In this document: positions 46,570-58,889 of the stretch, piece after piece | How positions within the stretch are numbered: position 1 is the stretch's first letter | Layout: each line of letters begins with the position of its first letter | Assembly: GCA_928724745.1 (NCBI GenBank) | Contig: CAKMXJ010000039.1 | Location: 1,178,001-1,242,000 of the forward strand | Direction: 5' to 3' | Length of the DNA stretch: 64,000 bases | From: Anthracocystis setariae | Taxonomy: Eukaryota > Basidiomycota > Ustilaginomycetes > Ustilaginales > Ustilaginaceae | The notes under the pieces: generated by a model | What the model saw: the letters and a program-made list of their open reading frames with translations, nothing else | Told to the model about the DNA's origin: nothing | Databases searched by the model: none | Program-made: the position numbers and the translations under genes

Positions 46570-47020
46570 GGCAAGATCAGGTCAATAGCGTTGCTGTGTT
46601 GTTGCACTACCAGGAGCCTTGGTGAGATGATAGCATCGCCCTTGAGGATTTGGTCGGAAGAAGGACAGGTCAAGGCTGAGCTTGTCGAGTATGGTGTTGG
46701 GCCAAGATTGAATTTTTGGAGTGTTGCTCTCGTCTTCTTTTTATTGGAGGGTCCGCGCGCCTCCGCGTTGCTCTGCTGCACAATTTTCGCATCTCGTCGG
46801 TTGGCATTTTGTCCCCGATCGGCGATCCTCCAGCCCTTGGCTTTCGTCGAGAGGACATCAAGCCAGTCGGCTGCAGGAGCATGTAATTGGAGTGTTTATA
46901 GACCTCACGAGGAAGCATGCGGATCTTTGGGCCCCCTTTAGATCTCGAAATGATTGTATGGCACAAGTGAAATGAGCCCAGCGACAAGTCTCCGAGAAGA
47001 AGATGTCACGGTTCCCAAAC

Positions 47021-47047
47021 AAAAAAAAAAAAAAAAAAAAAAAAAAA
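47021..47047. repeat. poly-A run of 27
   Basis: Homopolymer A; no adjacent element body or flanking duplication found. Confidence 0.9.
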
Positions 47048-50000
47048 GGGAGAAGAAAAGGAGGCATAATAATCTGTCCAAAAATACACCTAACGTTAGG
47101 TCGCCATCCTATGGGGAGGTCTTGTACTACTGCCTTTGTCTAGCCTCGCTTATTCCTCACTATGAGCAGGGGAGTCGGCTGTTCCGGCCCGCAAATACAG
47201 TATGCTGATGAAGCCCACCGGATGAGCCGTCTCGGTGGGACACTTCATCGAATCGAGCGCAATCTCTACCGAGGTCGCGCAAGTGACCTGTTGGGGTCAT
47301 CTCAAGCCAGGCTGATCCTCATGGCTCGCGGTACACTGTCACCACAGTCTGATGAGACAGAAATGTCTGAGACTCGACAGAGCGAGGCATGTGCAGATGT
47401 AAAATCGTCGGATTTGTCCAGAGATTGGCATCAGGTGCTAATGACATGCTCAACACTGCTACTTGTACATCCCTTTGTTGGCTCCAGTATCATAGAAGGG
47501 TTCTTGACCTTTGGTCGTTCTCCGAAAGCCAAGTGTATAGATTGCCTGGTAACGAGGGAACATTGTTGCACAGCGGCAGCAGAAATCAAGCAAAGCTGCC
47601 GGGATTTGTTCTCTTCCTCTTTTCCTCTGTCATTTGACCTTGCTCAGCTCTGCTTGCTCCATCAATCACACATTAAGATGCACTAGCAGTGACGGCGTAA
47701 GTCAGGCAAGTGATCGTGAATGACCACATCCACATCGAAGAGAGGGACAAAATAAGCTGGTCTCTGATGCAAGCACAAAGCTTCAACGATCCTCTATGTC
47801 CATCCCCGATCAGGATCAGCAGCGGAGACAGTCATGCTTCACCATCGTATCACACTCAATGTAGCAACAGGATCTTTGCTCCTATATAGTTACTTGAAGA
47901 TTCGGGACGCCCCTCGCATATCAGTCATGTTCAGTATCCCTTGCTTGCGATCTTGCTCATGAGCTCCATCTCTTACAACATCATCCTAGCAAACTCCCAT
48001 CTTCTCTCCGCCACATTTTCTCAGATCTATCGTCTCTGGAGACGAGTCCAACATCCCGTATAGCAGTCGGACTTCGGCAAGCACCTTTTCAACCCATCCC
48101 CCACCTCGCTGTCAAACGCCAACAGACCATAAGACGATCGTGTCGTCTCATCAATCAACTCGATCATACCGATAAGATCGACATCAAAACAAAGTAAGTT
48201 CGAGTTTCGTCGCCAGCAACGTGTTTCAGGATTCTCCCCTCGCTCGTTGTTAATTGGAGCAGTCTAAGACCGCAAAAGACTGAGCCCATTAATCAGGGTG
48301 AGAGCTCCGATTCGTTTTGACCCCAGTAAAGTAAGAACGCCGGGGTGGAGAGATCGAGAAAAAATGTCGTTTGTCACATGATGTTCTCTTTCGGACCGAT
48401 CCCAGAGTCCAGCATCTCGCTTCTTCTGTCCTTCAGAGTGTTGGTCTCGCTTGGAATGAGGAGCAGACTGGATGTGGTGCCCTTGCTGACATCGGCAGTG
48501 GATGATCACAACGTGGGTTGAGCAGCCGAAGTCACCAGCTCAAGGATCCGATCATATATTTGGCTGCTGGTAGATGGATGCAGGCACCGAGCCAACCGAA
48601 AGTGGGTCAAAGGGGCCATGATGCAGTGGCTGGCAACTGGTGGCACCCCGCTCATGCCGGCACGGACGGCCAAGCAGTCGATCTCTCACGAGTGCAGTCC
48701 TGATGAAGCGAGAAGAGGCACAGGTATCATCAGACGCCTGAAGTGCTTCGCTTAGAGATGAGAGAGGCGAAGAAGCGGCATAGATGAATGGGTTCCAGTA
48801 TGATCCTCCATTATGATGATCAAAGGAGCAGTCAGGGGAGAACGGCATGCATTGTACCATTTGCGCGAACCAGCCGACGAGGGCTTTCAATCCACTGCTT
48901 TGGGCCTCCAGCAAAATGTGGTACAGTCCTCGATTTTTTCATGCAATGGGGCTCAGGCAGAGCAGAGAGCAGTCACCCCTTCAAGACCATGCCCCAGTGA
49001 TCATCGTGATGCTGCTGTCATCCTGTCGTTACCACTGTGTGCTCGATGCTGCTTCTGCGCTGACAGGAGCTGCTTCCTGCACATGCCTGCACGAATATGC
49101 AAGGGTCCGTCGAAATGGCGCGTTTCTGCAGCGACGCTTTTCAGACATCTCTATGGACGCGCTTGATGTCCCCTCCTTGCTTTGGCGCCAGTTTTCCTCA
49201 TCATCACCCTGAGAAAGCTTTGATGCTCTGCCTGATCCGTACTTCGAGAATGACGGGCTGAACCTATGTTGGTCCTGGGAGATAGACAGGGATCTGCGAC
49301 AGGAAATCCAGGGCCAAGACGCGACAAAGCTGTTGGTCTCAGGTCGCTCGTCTCGAAAAAAAAAAAAAAAAAGCGAAATTGATCTACTCTCACCAAACCA
49401 ACCCCTTGCGTCTGGCTATCATCCCAGACGTCCTCCTGACCCAGTGCTCCAGTCTTGGCCCCGTCGTCCAATCCAATCCAGTCCGTATGCCGTTTCGCCT
49501 GATTCGCTTCCCATCCATCATCCACCCCTGGCTGCGCTGCCTATTGCTTTTCTTTCGGTTGGGCGCCGCGGTCCACCTACCTTGTTGTTCTCGCTGGCTG
49601 TTTGCTTCGATGACCGTCCCGATCTGTCATCAGCCCACCTTCATCGGCTTGCTTGGTATGTCAAGCTGCAGCGAGGAGGTCTGTATGCATGCAGCCTTAG
49701 CGAGCTTGTGCCACCTGAAGTCCACTCTGCAAGCCCTCGAGTAAGCGAACTGGTCCAGCACAACGGATTTACAGCTGTGCTTTGCAGCTCGCGGTAAGCT
49801 GCAGTGCTGTTGATGAACTGTCCCGCTTTGGCTCGAATTATTGGCTTTTCGCCGTCGCCTTGACTCACTTCCTCGGTCTATATGTCCATCGATTGAGCTG
49901 TAGTTGCCGCTGCCTAATGCTTCGAGTGCAGCAAAGGCTTCTTCCGGCGACTTGTTGTAGATGACGCTGTACGATCCGCCAGGTGCTGACCAGCAAGCAT

Positions 50001-50902
50001 CGTAAGCGAACACCAACTTCCCAACGCTTGCATGCTGCTTCATTTGGCGGGTTGGTCTGGTCACAGGTGGGATACTGATCTGCCATAAACGCTGATGCTG
50101 ACAGACTGGTATCGGTCTGACCACGTTCAGGATGGCAGTATGTGACAGATGCCATCCCAGCAAGCATAAGCCTATCACCGATCAAGCAGCCGTGACTGGA
50201 CACCACATGCGATCGCAGCCTGTAACACAGACTCTGTTTGTGAAAGCTTTGAGGCTGCATCTTTGTCGCCTCTTCAGCCTTCGTTGCCATCTCCTGCAGA
50301 GGTACCGTGATACGCCAGGAGCAGGCGCAAAATCGCTTAAGCGAACATTTTACTTTACCCGCTCCACCTCCCTACTTCCTTCCCATTCTGCTTTATTCTC
50401 AATATCTGCTTCTTATTCTGCATGTGTTTGGCCAAGGCTGTTTGTTTGCTCACCTGTCGAAGCCAATCGGCATAACTCCTTGCCTGCTCAACTCATGCCA
50501 AAGCGAGAGTCCTTGCGTTCGAACGTTGCACTCGTTCTCTGGCTCTGCATCGACGGCAATAGCGAGAAGTATAGCCACATCGGGTCGCAGCTACCCATCG
50601 CCCCTTCCTCTTTGGTCTTTGCTGTCAGCATGCGTGTGTTGCTCGTGATCGCAGCCAGGTTGATCTGCTACGGCTGCTGTCTTGTTCAGTCTCCTGTTAT
50701 GAACGGATCGCACAATTCACAGTGGCGCAGCATCGCCCGTTAACATCATGCTTGGAGCACTGGATCAAACGATGGGCTGAAGCTTTCCCAGCGGCATCTC
50801 TGTCGACTTATGTTTCGTGGCGGTGAGACAACAATTGCGCACTGTTCCACCGAAGCTTTATTCGTCGATCGCGAGTGGGCCGAGAGTGGCTGGCAAGGTT
50901 CG

Positions 50903-50941
50903 TACAGTACTGCACAGTACTGCACAGTACTGCACAGTACT
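50903..50941. repeat. tandem 10-mer ACAGTACTGC, about four units
   Basis: Units of ACAGTACTGC follow without gaps, each containing the palindrome CAGTACTG. It lies about 1 kb before the TEA factor start. Confidence 0.85.
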
Positions 50942-51506
50942 TAACAGTGCAATGGTGTTGTCTTGAAGCTGCCAAGCCTATCTATGCGTGGCAGTCTGCG
51001 AGAGCGAATGGCATTCATTGACGTGACCCCTTGCACCCTGCATTTCTCCTCTTGGGGCCCCCTCCACCTCTACGTTCCTCTCTGATGCATGCCCCTTCAT
51101 CGCAGCAACCTTGCCCCCTTCTCTCTCTCCATCGCTACTCCTTTTGCAAGACGATCTCGATCCGATCTCCAGCTTTCCCATTAACTCCCCTTGCACTCTC
51201 GTTGTTGACTGGGCCCCTGCATCTCCTGACACTCATATCGACAGCTATCGTGCTCTTTAGCTGACAGATCGCCTGCACTCTGACCATAAACACTGCTTTC
51301 GTCTGCCGAAAGCACAATCCTGCGCGCCAATCGTGCATATCCGGTCGTCTTGGCGTGGCGCAAGCAACGATTGAGTACCAGGTCAAGACTTTCTCGACTC
51401 AGTGGACTCCATTCACTACGCCAACGTGCCTTGTAAGTCTTCTTCCATCCGCGAGTTACAACAGTCGGATGCTCGACGCATGTTCTCTGTAGCAAGGTCC
51501 ATTCCA

Positions 51507-51516
51507 CCTTATAAGG
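51507..51516. promoter_or_regulatory. perfect CArG box CCTTATAAGG
   Basis: CC(A/T)6GG, fully palindromic, 431 bases before the TEA factor ATG. It is the consensus bound by MADS-box factors of the SRF/Mcm1 type. Occupancy is unknown. Confidence 0.4.
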
Positions 51517-51947
51517 GTCATGCTTGTCGTCGATCCTCCTTCGTAGACATTCCTTCTTCCAACTCTTCTCTCCACGGTTCCCAGCATCCCCTACGTACCT
51601 TTGCTTAAGGCCCACTAATCTTTCCCTGCGACGACACCATCGTCTCCCTTCCTATCCTCCATCATCCTCTCCTTTCATCTTCGAAATCATCCGTATCTAC
51701 GCTGCCGTAGCCACGACTGTCCTTACCTCGCCGTGACATTCTCGTCTAATAGCTTGACATACCCATTGTCTCAACTATAAACCGAAACTAGTCTCTGACC
51801 CTACCGCTCTCGCCACCATCTCAAGCTCATCTCGAACGGTCATCGCATACGAAGATCAACTAGAACTTTCGCATCGACACTGGGGTCTTGCCGCGCCGTT
51901 TGTCGCTGCAACAGAAAGCTTTTCCCTATAGAGCTGACCAATCGCAC

Positions 51948-54900
51948 ATGTCAACTGTTCCGTTCAACTCTCCTACAGGAGACGTTCAGCACTTGTTCCC
52001 TTCGCCTACGCACTCGGACTCGACCCTGTCGTCCTCTTCGCATCCGTATACCCCTGACTCAGCGATGAACCCCAACTATCAGGCCATCAACGATCGTTTC
52101 AACCTTCATCAAGCCTCTTTCAACGCCGCCAACGCCGCAATCGTGTCTGCCACCAAACTTCAAGACACAAGTATGGGCCCCGTCAAAAAGGAAGAAACCA
52201 GTCTTGTTTTTGCTCACAACGTCTCTTATGGGTTCCAAGCCGACATGAGCGGTGAAGCACACTCGCTGGCAGCTGCACTCGACTTCGAGGGCATGGAGGC
52301 GCACATGCAGCAGACGCTTGGCAACAGCGACAGCTTCTCCTTCCTCGGCAAGCGTCCTACCACATCGCAGCCGTATGTTGCATTCGACAACATGCTGCAC
52401 GTTCGTGCTGATTCGAATCAAGGTCGTCGTCACAGCATTCAAGCGTTGATGCCATCTTCAGATTACAGCTCATCTTTGTCAGACTATGCAAGCTTTGCAG
52501 GCTCCCATATCGGCAATAGGAGCATGAGCCTCTCTGTCGACGCTTTCGGCTCGTTCGGCTACAGCTCTGTCGGTGCCCACAGCTTGGCCGACGCCACGGC
52601 CGCTACCCAGACCCAGCACATGTCGGGAACCGGTTTCCTCATGTCGCCTCCACGTCTCACCGTCAGCATGACCTCGGGTCACAGTCCTACATCCACACCG
52701 AACGACGGGTTTGCGGAGGATGCCAAGCGCCGTCGCACTTCGCAGGCCGACGCCACCCCCGAGCGTAGCGTCGATCAACTTGCTCAACAGCAACGATTCT
52801 TGCCTCAGCAAACTCCTCCCAACATGTACGCTTACCAGCAACACCCGCAATTCTCTGTGGGCTCAAGTACCGGCGGTGGGTTGGAGACGCCTTTGTCGGT
52901 GCAATCGAGCACCTCACCTTGCCGTGTTCGGCGTCTTTCGTTGACGGCTATGGACCGTGCAGCTCAGATTGCTAACCTCACTGCCAACTTGACTCTACCG
53001 CAGTATGATGGTGAGCGACCGCCTAAGAGCGCGCCTCCACGTGCGGCATCCGATGCCATGCAGAGGGCGCAATCTCAGACGGCGCTTGCAAAGAAGGCAG
53101 CAGAAGACAAGGCGTCTAAATCGAACCCGAACGCCAACAGCAGCAAAAACGCCACCGGCAACTCAACGTCCAACAGTAACGGCAAGAACCAGGACGTGTG
53201 GCCCGATGACGTCGAAGTGGCATTCTGGGAAGGTAAGTCTTATTTGAGCGAAGCTCGCATTGATGCGCAACCATCCTGTATTCTGTGTCAAGTCAATGCG
53301 TCCGATGCCTGATGCACAGTACAGCACTCAACGGCCAAGCTTGAAGGCTTTGGACGCTGGTGTTTGTTGGCACTGTTGGACTGGAGCTACAGACGCACTT
53401 CGGCGAAAATCTAAACTCCGCTTCCGACGCGTCGCTGCAGAAAGCGCGAGTTTGGGAATTTTTGTATCGGGGCGGCGGCGGTGAAGCTACCAAATCTCGT
53501 ACCCATCATCCCCGACCCTACCAGTGGCTTGACACATCTCGGGCTCTCCCTCGGGGACGATGATGCGATTGAAATTGACGTTTCCGGAAAGGCTAGTCGG
53601 GGCTCAAATGCTCGACCTTGATGCCAACATGGACGACAGCGTCTAACTATGTACAGTAGAGTTGGAAAGGTTCAGATTTGCTGACTATCCTCCCATTCTC
53701 TCTTCCTTTCCTTGTGAACCTGTTCTACCCTTTTCATCCTTCTTCCCTTTCTCTCTCCTTGGATCACTACTACTCTCTCTACCACCACCACTACCTCTCC
53801 ATCGTCCTTCGTCCCTTTCGTCCTTCTGCTGTGCTGGATCGCGGCATCTCTTGCATCTACGTTCTGTCCCAACAGCTCTTCGTCTCATTCCTAAGCTCGG
53901 TCGCCGTAAAGTCCTGGTGAACGGCAAGCCTTGTGGTCGTAACGAACTCATCGCCGACTACATCGAGCGCAAGACCAACAAGATCCGTACACGCAAGCAG
54001 GTCTCGAGTCACATTCAGGTTCTCAAGAACATCCGCAAGGGCGACCCCGAGTTCCAGCAGCTCATCGCTGAACCCACCGCCGAAGAGGACTTTTACATCC
54101 CTGCCGGAGGAATGATGTACGCTTCGACGCTCGCTGGCTATGGCTACGGTAGCGCTGGTGGCGGCTCTTATCCGCTCCTCTCTGTCGAAAACGCCGGCGG
54201 CCTGCTCTCCCCTTATACTCCTGGCTTGAATGGTGGCAACGGTCTTGCCAGTCCTCTTTCCCCTGGCGCACCGCCTATGTCTACCACCCACTCGATCACC
54301 TCGGGATTGAACAGCCTTCACTTGCCTCAGCAGGCCGATACGAAGGACACCAGCGGCAACACTCCCTGCCCTATCCTTCCGGCAAGCTTCTCTATGTGGG
54401 TCCACTGCTCGACTGGTGACGAGAAGCACGTTTACACCAATCTCGACCGCAACTCGATGACGGCCTATGCAAACAACCAGACCTCGCTTCCGCAGATGGC
54501 GATGGACTCGGTGCGCCTTGGTCATTTCCGCTTTCCCCGCTTGGCTGAGATGTACCACCGCATGCCCTGCCAATTCCTCCACGTTCACGTTCCGCTCTCG
54601 ATTCCTCGTCACGACGTCATGATGCCCCGCTACGATCACTTCAGCACCCAGCTGTCCCTGACATCTGCACAAGAGCTGCGTCTCACCTCGGTGACCACTG
54701 TCTACTCACACGGCAAGCGTGTCCTCTCACTCGTTGAGCCCCTCGAGCCTCCTCGTAGGATCTCTGGTAGAAACGGGGTGGAGGCCAACTCTTCCAGCAC
54801 AGCCGCTACCGGCGCTCCTTCTGCCGCAGATGCTTCGACCACCAACGCCTCCACCGAGGTTGTTGACGTTGATGCGACCCCCTCCACTCCTGTCAAGGGT

Positions 54901-56388
54901 AAGAGCAGCAACCAGCGCCGCGACAGTGGCGGCAGCGTGACTTCCTTGAGCCCGGTTTCGGGTTCGTCGAGCGGACCTGCCTCGCCTCGCACGCCGCTAG
55001 ACGCCGGCGCCCAGTCGAACAGCAACCTGCGTCACCGTTGGTCGCACCAGGCTCCATTTGCCACTGATTTTTGGGCCGACTTCCTCAGCCGCAATCACCC
55101 CGTTCACGTCTACAGCGGCCGAGATGGTCTTCAATCTTTCGGCAAGGAGCCAAGTGAGCGCGCTGCTCTCGGTATGGCGGTTTCAGGCGTCACTATCATC
55201 CAGGAGTTGGTGGTAGCCAACGAAGCTGGCGATGATCTTGCCCATGCCACGGCCACAGCCACCAACCGCGACACTGCTCCTGCAATTCTGAACGATGCTG
55301 GTTCCGGGTTGAGCCCTGGCAGCAAGGTCGGTGATGTCGTCTTGGTCATCGCTTGGGACCTTGAGTGCATCGAGGCTCTTGGCACTAACCCTGGCACCCC
55401 GACCGTGTCCTTGCTCACGGTCGGCGCTAGTTCTTCGCCTCTGGTCCGACCTGCTCCCTTGACTTCCCCTATGCATCATGCCGGTGCTTCTTTGCACATG
55501 GCGCCTCAGGGCCTTTCGCCGATGACGGCAGCCTTCCCTAACGGCCTTCATCCGATGGCTCAGCAGCAAAATCAGCTCAGCATGCTGAACGGTGGCTCTG
55601 CTCCTCGCGGCTTTGCCCAAGCCAACGCTCCATCGGTGATTCCCACTCAATTCTCTCCACAGCCCAACTTTAGCTTCAAGCAAGAGGCACCTCAGAGCGG
55701 CTCTGAATCGAACGTGCAGCAACCTACTCTGCTGCGTAAGCGTGGTCTTTCGATGACCAAGCGTAACCTGATGGTCTCGATCCCACCTGCCCCCTCGTAC
55801 CTCAACCCACAGAGGGCTGGAAATGCGGCTATGCTCAGTCCTCATCCGCAACTCTCGCCTGCAGCTAGCCCAACTCCGACGGCATGGGGTATGATGCAGC
55901 AGCGAGCGGTGCATACGCCTATCACGCCATTCCCTCAGGTGGGTGCTGGTCTGCACGAACCTCCTCCGCTCAACACGGGCGATGACGCCAGGTTGCAGAA
56001 ACAGCGTCTCGAGAGGCACTGGGCGAATCAGGCCAACCCTTTACCAAGCGCGTTGCCCTCTCCTCTGGACGTGTCGTTCAATCAGGCCGAAGTGAGCGTG
56101 GCGATGAGCTCTGCTGGCATGGCTGCCGCTGTTGGCGGTCACGATCACTCTGCTCTTGGGCTGATGGTGCCGGGCATGAACAGTGGCTTGCCGCTGCTTT
56201 CTCCTGCTGGATTCGAGCTTGGTGGAAAGATGAGTGCTGGCGATGGCTTGAACTCGGGCAACACTAGTTTCGAGCAGATGCTCAACGAGGGCGATCTGAG
56301 CCATGATGCCAGTACTCAGGAATATCTTAACGGTCTGTTGGCTTCGATTGGTGTTGAGAGCCAGGGCTTCAGCGCTGCAGCTTCTTGA
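51948..56388 (+). CDS. TEA/ATTS-domain transcription factor, AbaA/Tec1 type
   Basis: Exons 51948-53232 and 53876-56388, with a 643-base intron (GTAAGT/CAG, phase 1), giving 1265 residues. The junction joins [12 protein letters not shown] to [12 protein letters not shown] and restores the TEA domain (about 417-487), continuing with [20 protein letters not shown] and [18 protein letters not shown] factors bind CATTCY-type sites; in fungi AbaA governs conidiation and Tec1 filamentous growth. The N-terminus is Ser/Gln-rich. The part after the TEA domain has conserved-looking folded blocks ([35 protein letters not shown] and [16 protein letters not shown]) of the kind that binds co-activators, plus a Ser/Ala/Gln-rich end. 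ATG 51948 is chosen because the longer frame begins with TTG. A role in filamentation is inferred from the family. Confidence 0.9.
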
Positions 56389-57355
56389 GCTTGTCTCGAC
56401 GGAGTCTTCTTTTCTTCATTTGCATGTTTTTTTTTTTTCTTTCTTCCTCTCCGGTTTGCATCTCCCGCACGTTTTTCATACCTTGGCCGGTGGTTATGCG
56501 GGTTGGGTCGGTACCCAAACGCGACCATCGCCCAGTTCTTCAGTATAAGTCATGGATCCTGCTCTTTTTGGCCTTGATGTCTTTGTTCGTCTCTCGCTCG
56601 CTATTATATCATGCTTTATCCTCGTCCGCACTATCTGTTATCTACCACTGTATCTCTAGCCGTACAATGCTTTTCGAATCTAGTCTCTATTTCTCGGCTG
56701 CTGGTTTGGTGTGGATTGGCTTGGCCGAGTTTGGGTCAAGTGGCGAACCGGAAACGCATCGCACGGTCGTGGCCAGGTTGAGCAGCTTCCATCGGGTTTG
56801 GATTGGCACTCACTCTGCTGGGCCGTTCGTCGATCATGAGATGGGGCAACTCCGCTATGTTCTCCCAATGCTGCAGTCATATGGGTTAGCCCCGGATCAT
56901 GATGAATGTATGTCGTCGTGTTGATGACATATTGGGTGCAAGCAGATTGAAGCTCCCAATATTGGAGTTGAGGCTCAACACTTTGGGCGGTAGTCGCCAT
57001 GGTGGCGTTCATACAGCCCTGGAAGGAAGGGGCAACGCAGATCACCTCGAAAGACTGCCCAGAGCACGATCGCAGGCGGAGCTGAGAAAATAGCCCGCGA
57101 AACGTTGCGATCAATCCAACAAAATCAGCAAGAAGCTTGGTAACAACCCATCCTTCAGCCTTGGCGAGCAACTTTGTTTCGCCTCCGTCACCTCACTCAT
57201 TCAAGCCCCAATCGATCGCACGGGGTGTGAAAAGGGGAGGACGGATGAAGTTGCTAGCACAATATAGTACTGCAGGGATATTTCTAGTGAAGCGCCGATT
57301 GCAGCTCTTGAGCCTATGGCTGGGATGCTTCTTACGAGGCATTGGTTGCAGCTGT
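56389..57355. other. convergent spacer downstream of the TEA factor
   Basis: Contains the probable 3' untranslated region of the TEA gene (T-rich near 56430). No supported gene. Confidence 0.55.
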
Positions 57356-57927
57356 CTAAGGCTTGCCGTTGCTGCCTTGATCAGTGGAATGCTTGGGACT
57401 CTTGAGCTCGTAAGGCTTGATATCGACGTCTGAGCAAAAGCCAAAATCATACGGCTCGTCACCCTGCAGAGAGTCGATATGGACATGGATACAATCAGAA
57501 TCCTGAGGCAGCGAAAGCACGACGTGCTCGACCTCGGTAGTAAACGACTGTTCCTCGCCGCTTTCGTTCATAGCCAACCCAATGCGTCATTACAACAACG
57601 CCGATCATGGTCAGCTTTGGATCGATCCACGACGAAAATAAAAGAGGCAGGGTGCAACTTACCATTGCCGTCCGCATTGACGTAGCCATGAAGATTGTCC
57701 GACTTGGTGATTGCAACACTAGCGAAGAGGACGTAAGGGAATGATTCTGCCAGGTTGTCAAAGTACTGGAAAACCAGAGTGGAATCCCGCACAAGTCCAT
57801 CAGGCAAGGATGAATTCAATGACTCGTGGAACCCAGTTCCAGAGGCAGCCTGGAGAGACACAGCCCCGTTGGCAGCCACGAGCGAGACAAGAGCGGGAAA
57901 GGGGGGAGACAGGGAGATCAAACGCAT
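57356..57927 (-). CDS. small secreted protein in two pieces, junction not clean
   Basis: The first piece (57927-57663, 88 codons) begins with a signal peptide of about 22-24 residues and contains FHESLNSSLPDGLVRDSTLV and ESFPYVLFASVAITKSDN. It ends at a perfect GTAAGT donor in phase 1. The second piece (to TAG/TAA at 57356-57358) reads EEQSFTTEVEHVVLSLPQDS and GDEPYDFGFCSDVDIKPYEL, which look coding. The only good acceptor, GAAAG at 57561-57562 with a GCTGAC branch site before it, joins them one base out of frame. Either an unusual splice site is used, or a one-base loss has broken the gene, or the assembly has an error. The family is not recognised. A TATA-like box lies at 57974-57980. Confidence 0.5.
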
Positions 57928-57973
57928 GGTTGGAAATGGATCAGATGCTGATTGAAGAAATCAGGGCGTGCTG

Positions 57974-57980
57974 TTTATAT
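57974..57980 (-). promoter_or_regulatory. TATA-like box ATATAAA of the secreted gene at 57927
   Basis: ATATAAA read on the minus strand, 47-53 bases before the ATG. Confidence 0.45.
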
Positions 57981-58566
57981 GCGCGATGGATTTCTTGATC
58001 AAGATCGGATGAGGTGGAAAGGTGGATGAGGTGGGGAATGGTGAGATAACACCCCGAGCCCGCCGTTGCAGCCAAGGCGAGGCACAGTCTCATCAAGTGG
58101 GACACATGGGCGTCAATCCTGGTGGCATCGTCGAGGCTGTGCTACAGTAGACGTACATAAGGTGGCTCAAGATGTTTTCATGACAAAGTGGGATCGTTGA
58201 TACAGGGAATAGCTTGTCAAACGAATGGCCTCTAGCTGTCATGGTTAGAAGAGAGCAACACTGCAGGCGACGCCATCAGGCTGGCACGGTGCGGCAGAGA
58301 AATGGGTTGTTAAATTTCAAAAACTCGCTTTCAATGCGCTAGAATTTCAAGTTGCGTTGAAGAAGGTTGTGGAGCTCAGTCACCACTCGGTTCAACTAAC
58401 TTCGAAAAACCATTCTTTACTTTTATTAATAATTTAATTGTTCGATTGTTAAAATACCCACCTCGTGAAGTGTACTGTAGTGCTGTGTACAGTTGGAAAA
58501 AAATCTCTCTCGTCCAAGTCGGCGCACGCGCAACTGCAGTTCAGCCAAATTGTACTGGCCTGTTTA
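57981..58566. other. intergenic up to the transposon
   Basis: About 590 bases of spacer holding the upstream region of the minus-strand secreted gene. It becomes AT-rich near 58420-58445. The transposon target TA is at 58565-58566. Confidence 0.55.
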
Positions 58567-58647
58567 CTCCATTTTCCGCATCAGATAGATACCAAGCCGA
58601 TTTGTTCGTAATCGGGCTCTGTTCGTAACACCTCGCTATACGTCATC
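58567..58647 (+). repeat. left terminal inverted repeat (81 bp)
   Basis: Begins CTCCATTTTCCGCATCAG and ends CTATACGTCATC. It matches the right repeat read in reverse except for one C/T difference in TTTGTTCGTAA versus TTTGTTTGTAA. Confidence 0.95.
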
Positions 58648-58889
58648 AGACACTGTAACGTAGTACACATCGTAATGGAGACAACTACATAGTAATGCCT
58701 AAGATCATCACATTGTCATCATTAGTAGTGATCGTAACGATCAATTGTGGAGGTTGAGATCAAGTGAGCTGAGCGATCTGAGCTGTCTTGGTCCATCTCG
58801 TCGCCGTCGCCGTCGCCGTCCTCCAGTGTACTACTGCAATGCCGCTACACATGTTCATGGTGCTCACGTCTATACTATTGCAATGCTAG

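Larger units (their letters stand above)
46570..51947. other. 5.4 kb region without a convincing protein gene, upstream of the TEA factor
   Basis: Only scattered open frames occur; the longest with ATG (47162-47686 and 50132-50743) have incoherent composition and no domain. Landmarks: poly-A of 27 at 47021-47047; a TATATAG near 47883 followed by a C/T-rich leader-like stretch ending in a GTAAGT donor at 48194; poly-A of about 17 near 49356; a tandem 10-mer at 50903-50941; a CArG box at 51507-51516; and a C/T-rich stretch from about 51050 to 51947 that looks like leader. I read it as a large regulatory and untranslated region of the TEA gene, possibly with a noncoding transcript. Confidence 0.5.

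Noticed and set aside
47204..47252. CTGATGA followed by a perfect CCCACCG/CGGTGGG hairpin, reminiscent of a hammerhead ribozyme core or a box C/D RNA
   Set aside because: The hairpin is not followed by the GAAA strand a hammerhead needs, and no partner stems or D box were found. Chance is likelier.
47162..47686. A 174-codon ATG-started frame in the gene-poor region
   Set aside because: No domain, no leader-like sequence or splice context, and amino acid use that looks random. Kept as noncoding unless transcript data say otherwise.
50132..50743. A 203-codon ATG-started frame upstream of the TEA factor
   Set aside because: Ser/Leu/Arg/His mixture typical of untranslated sequence, no conserved motif, and it overlaps other frames of equal quality.
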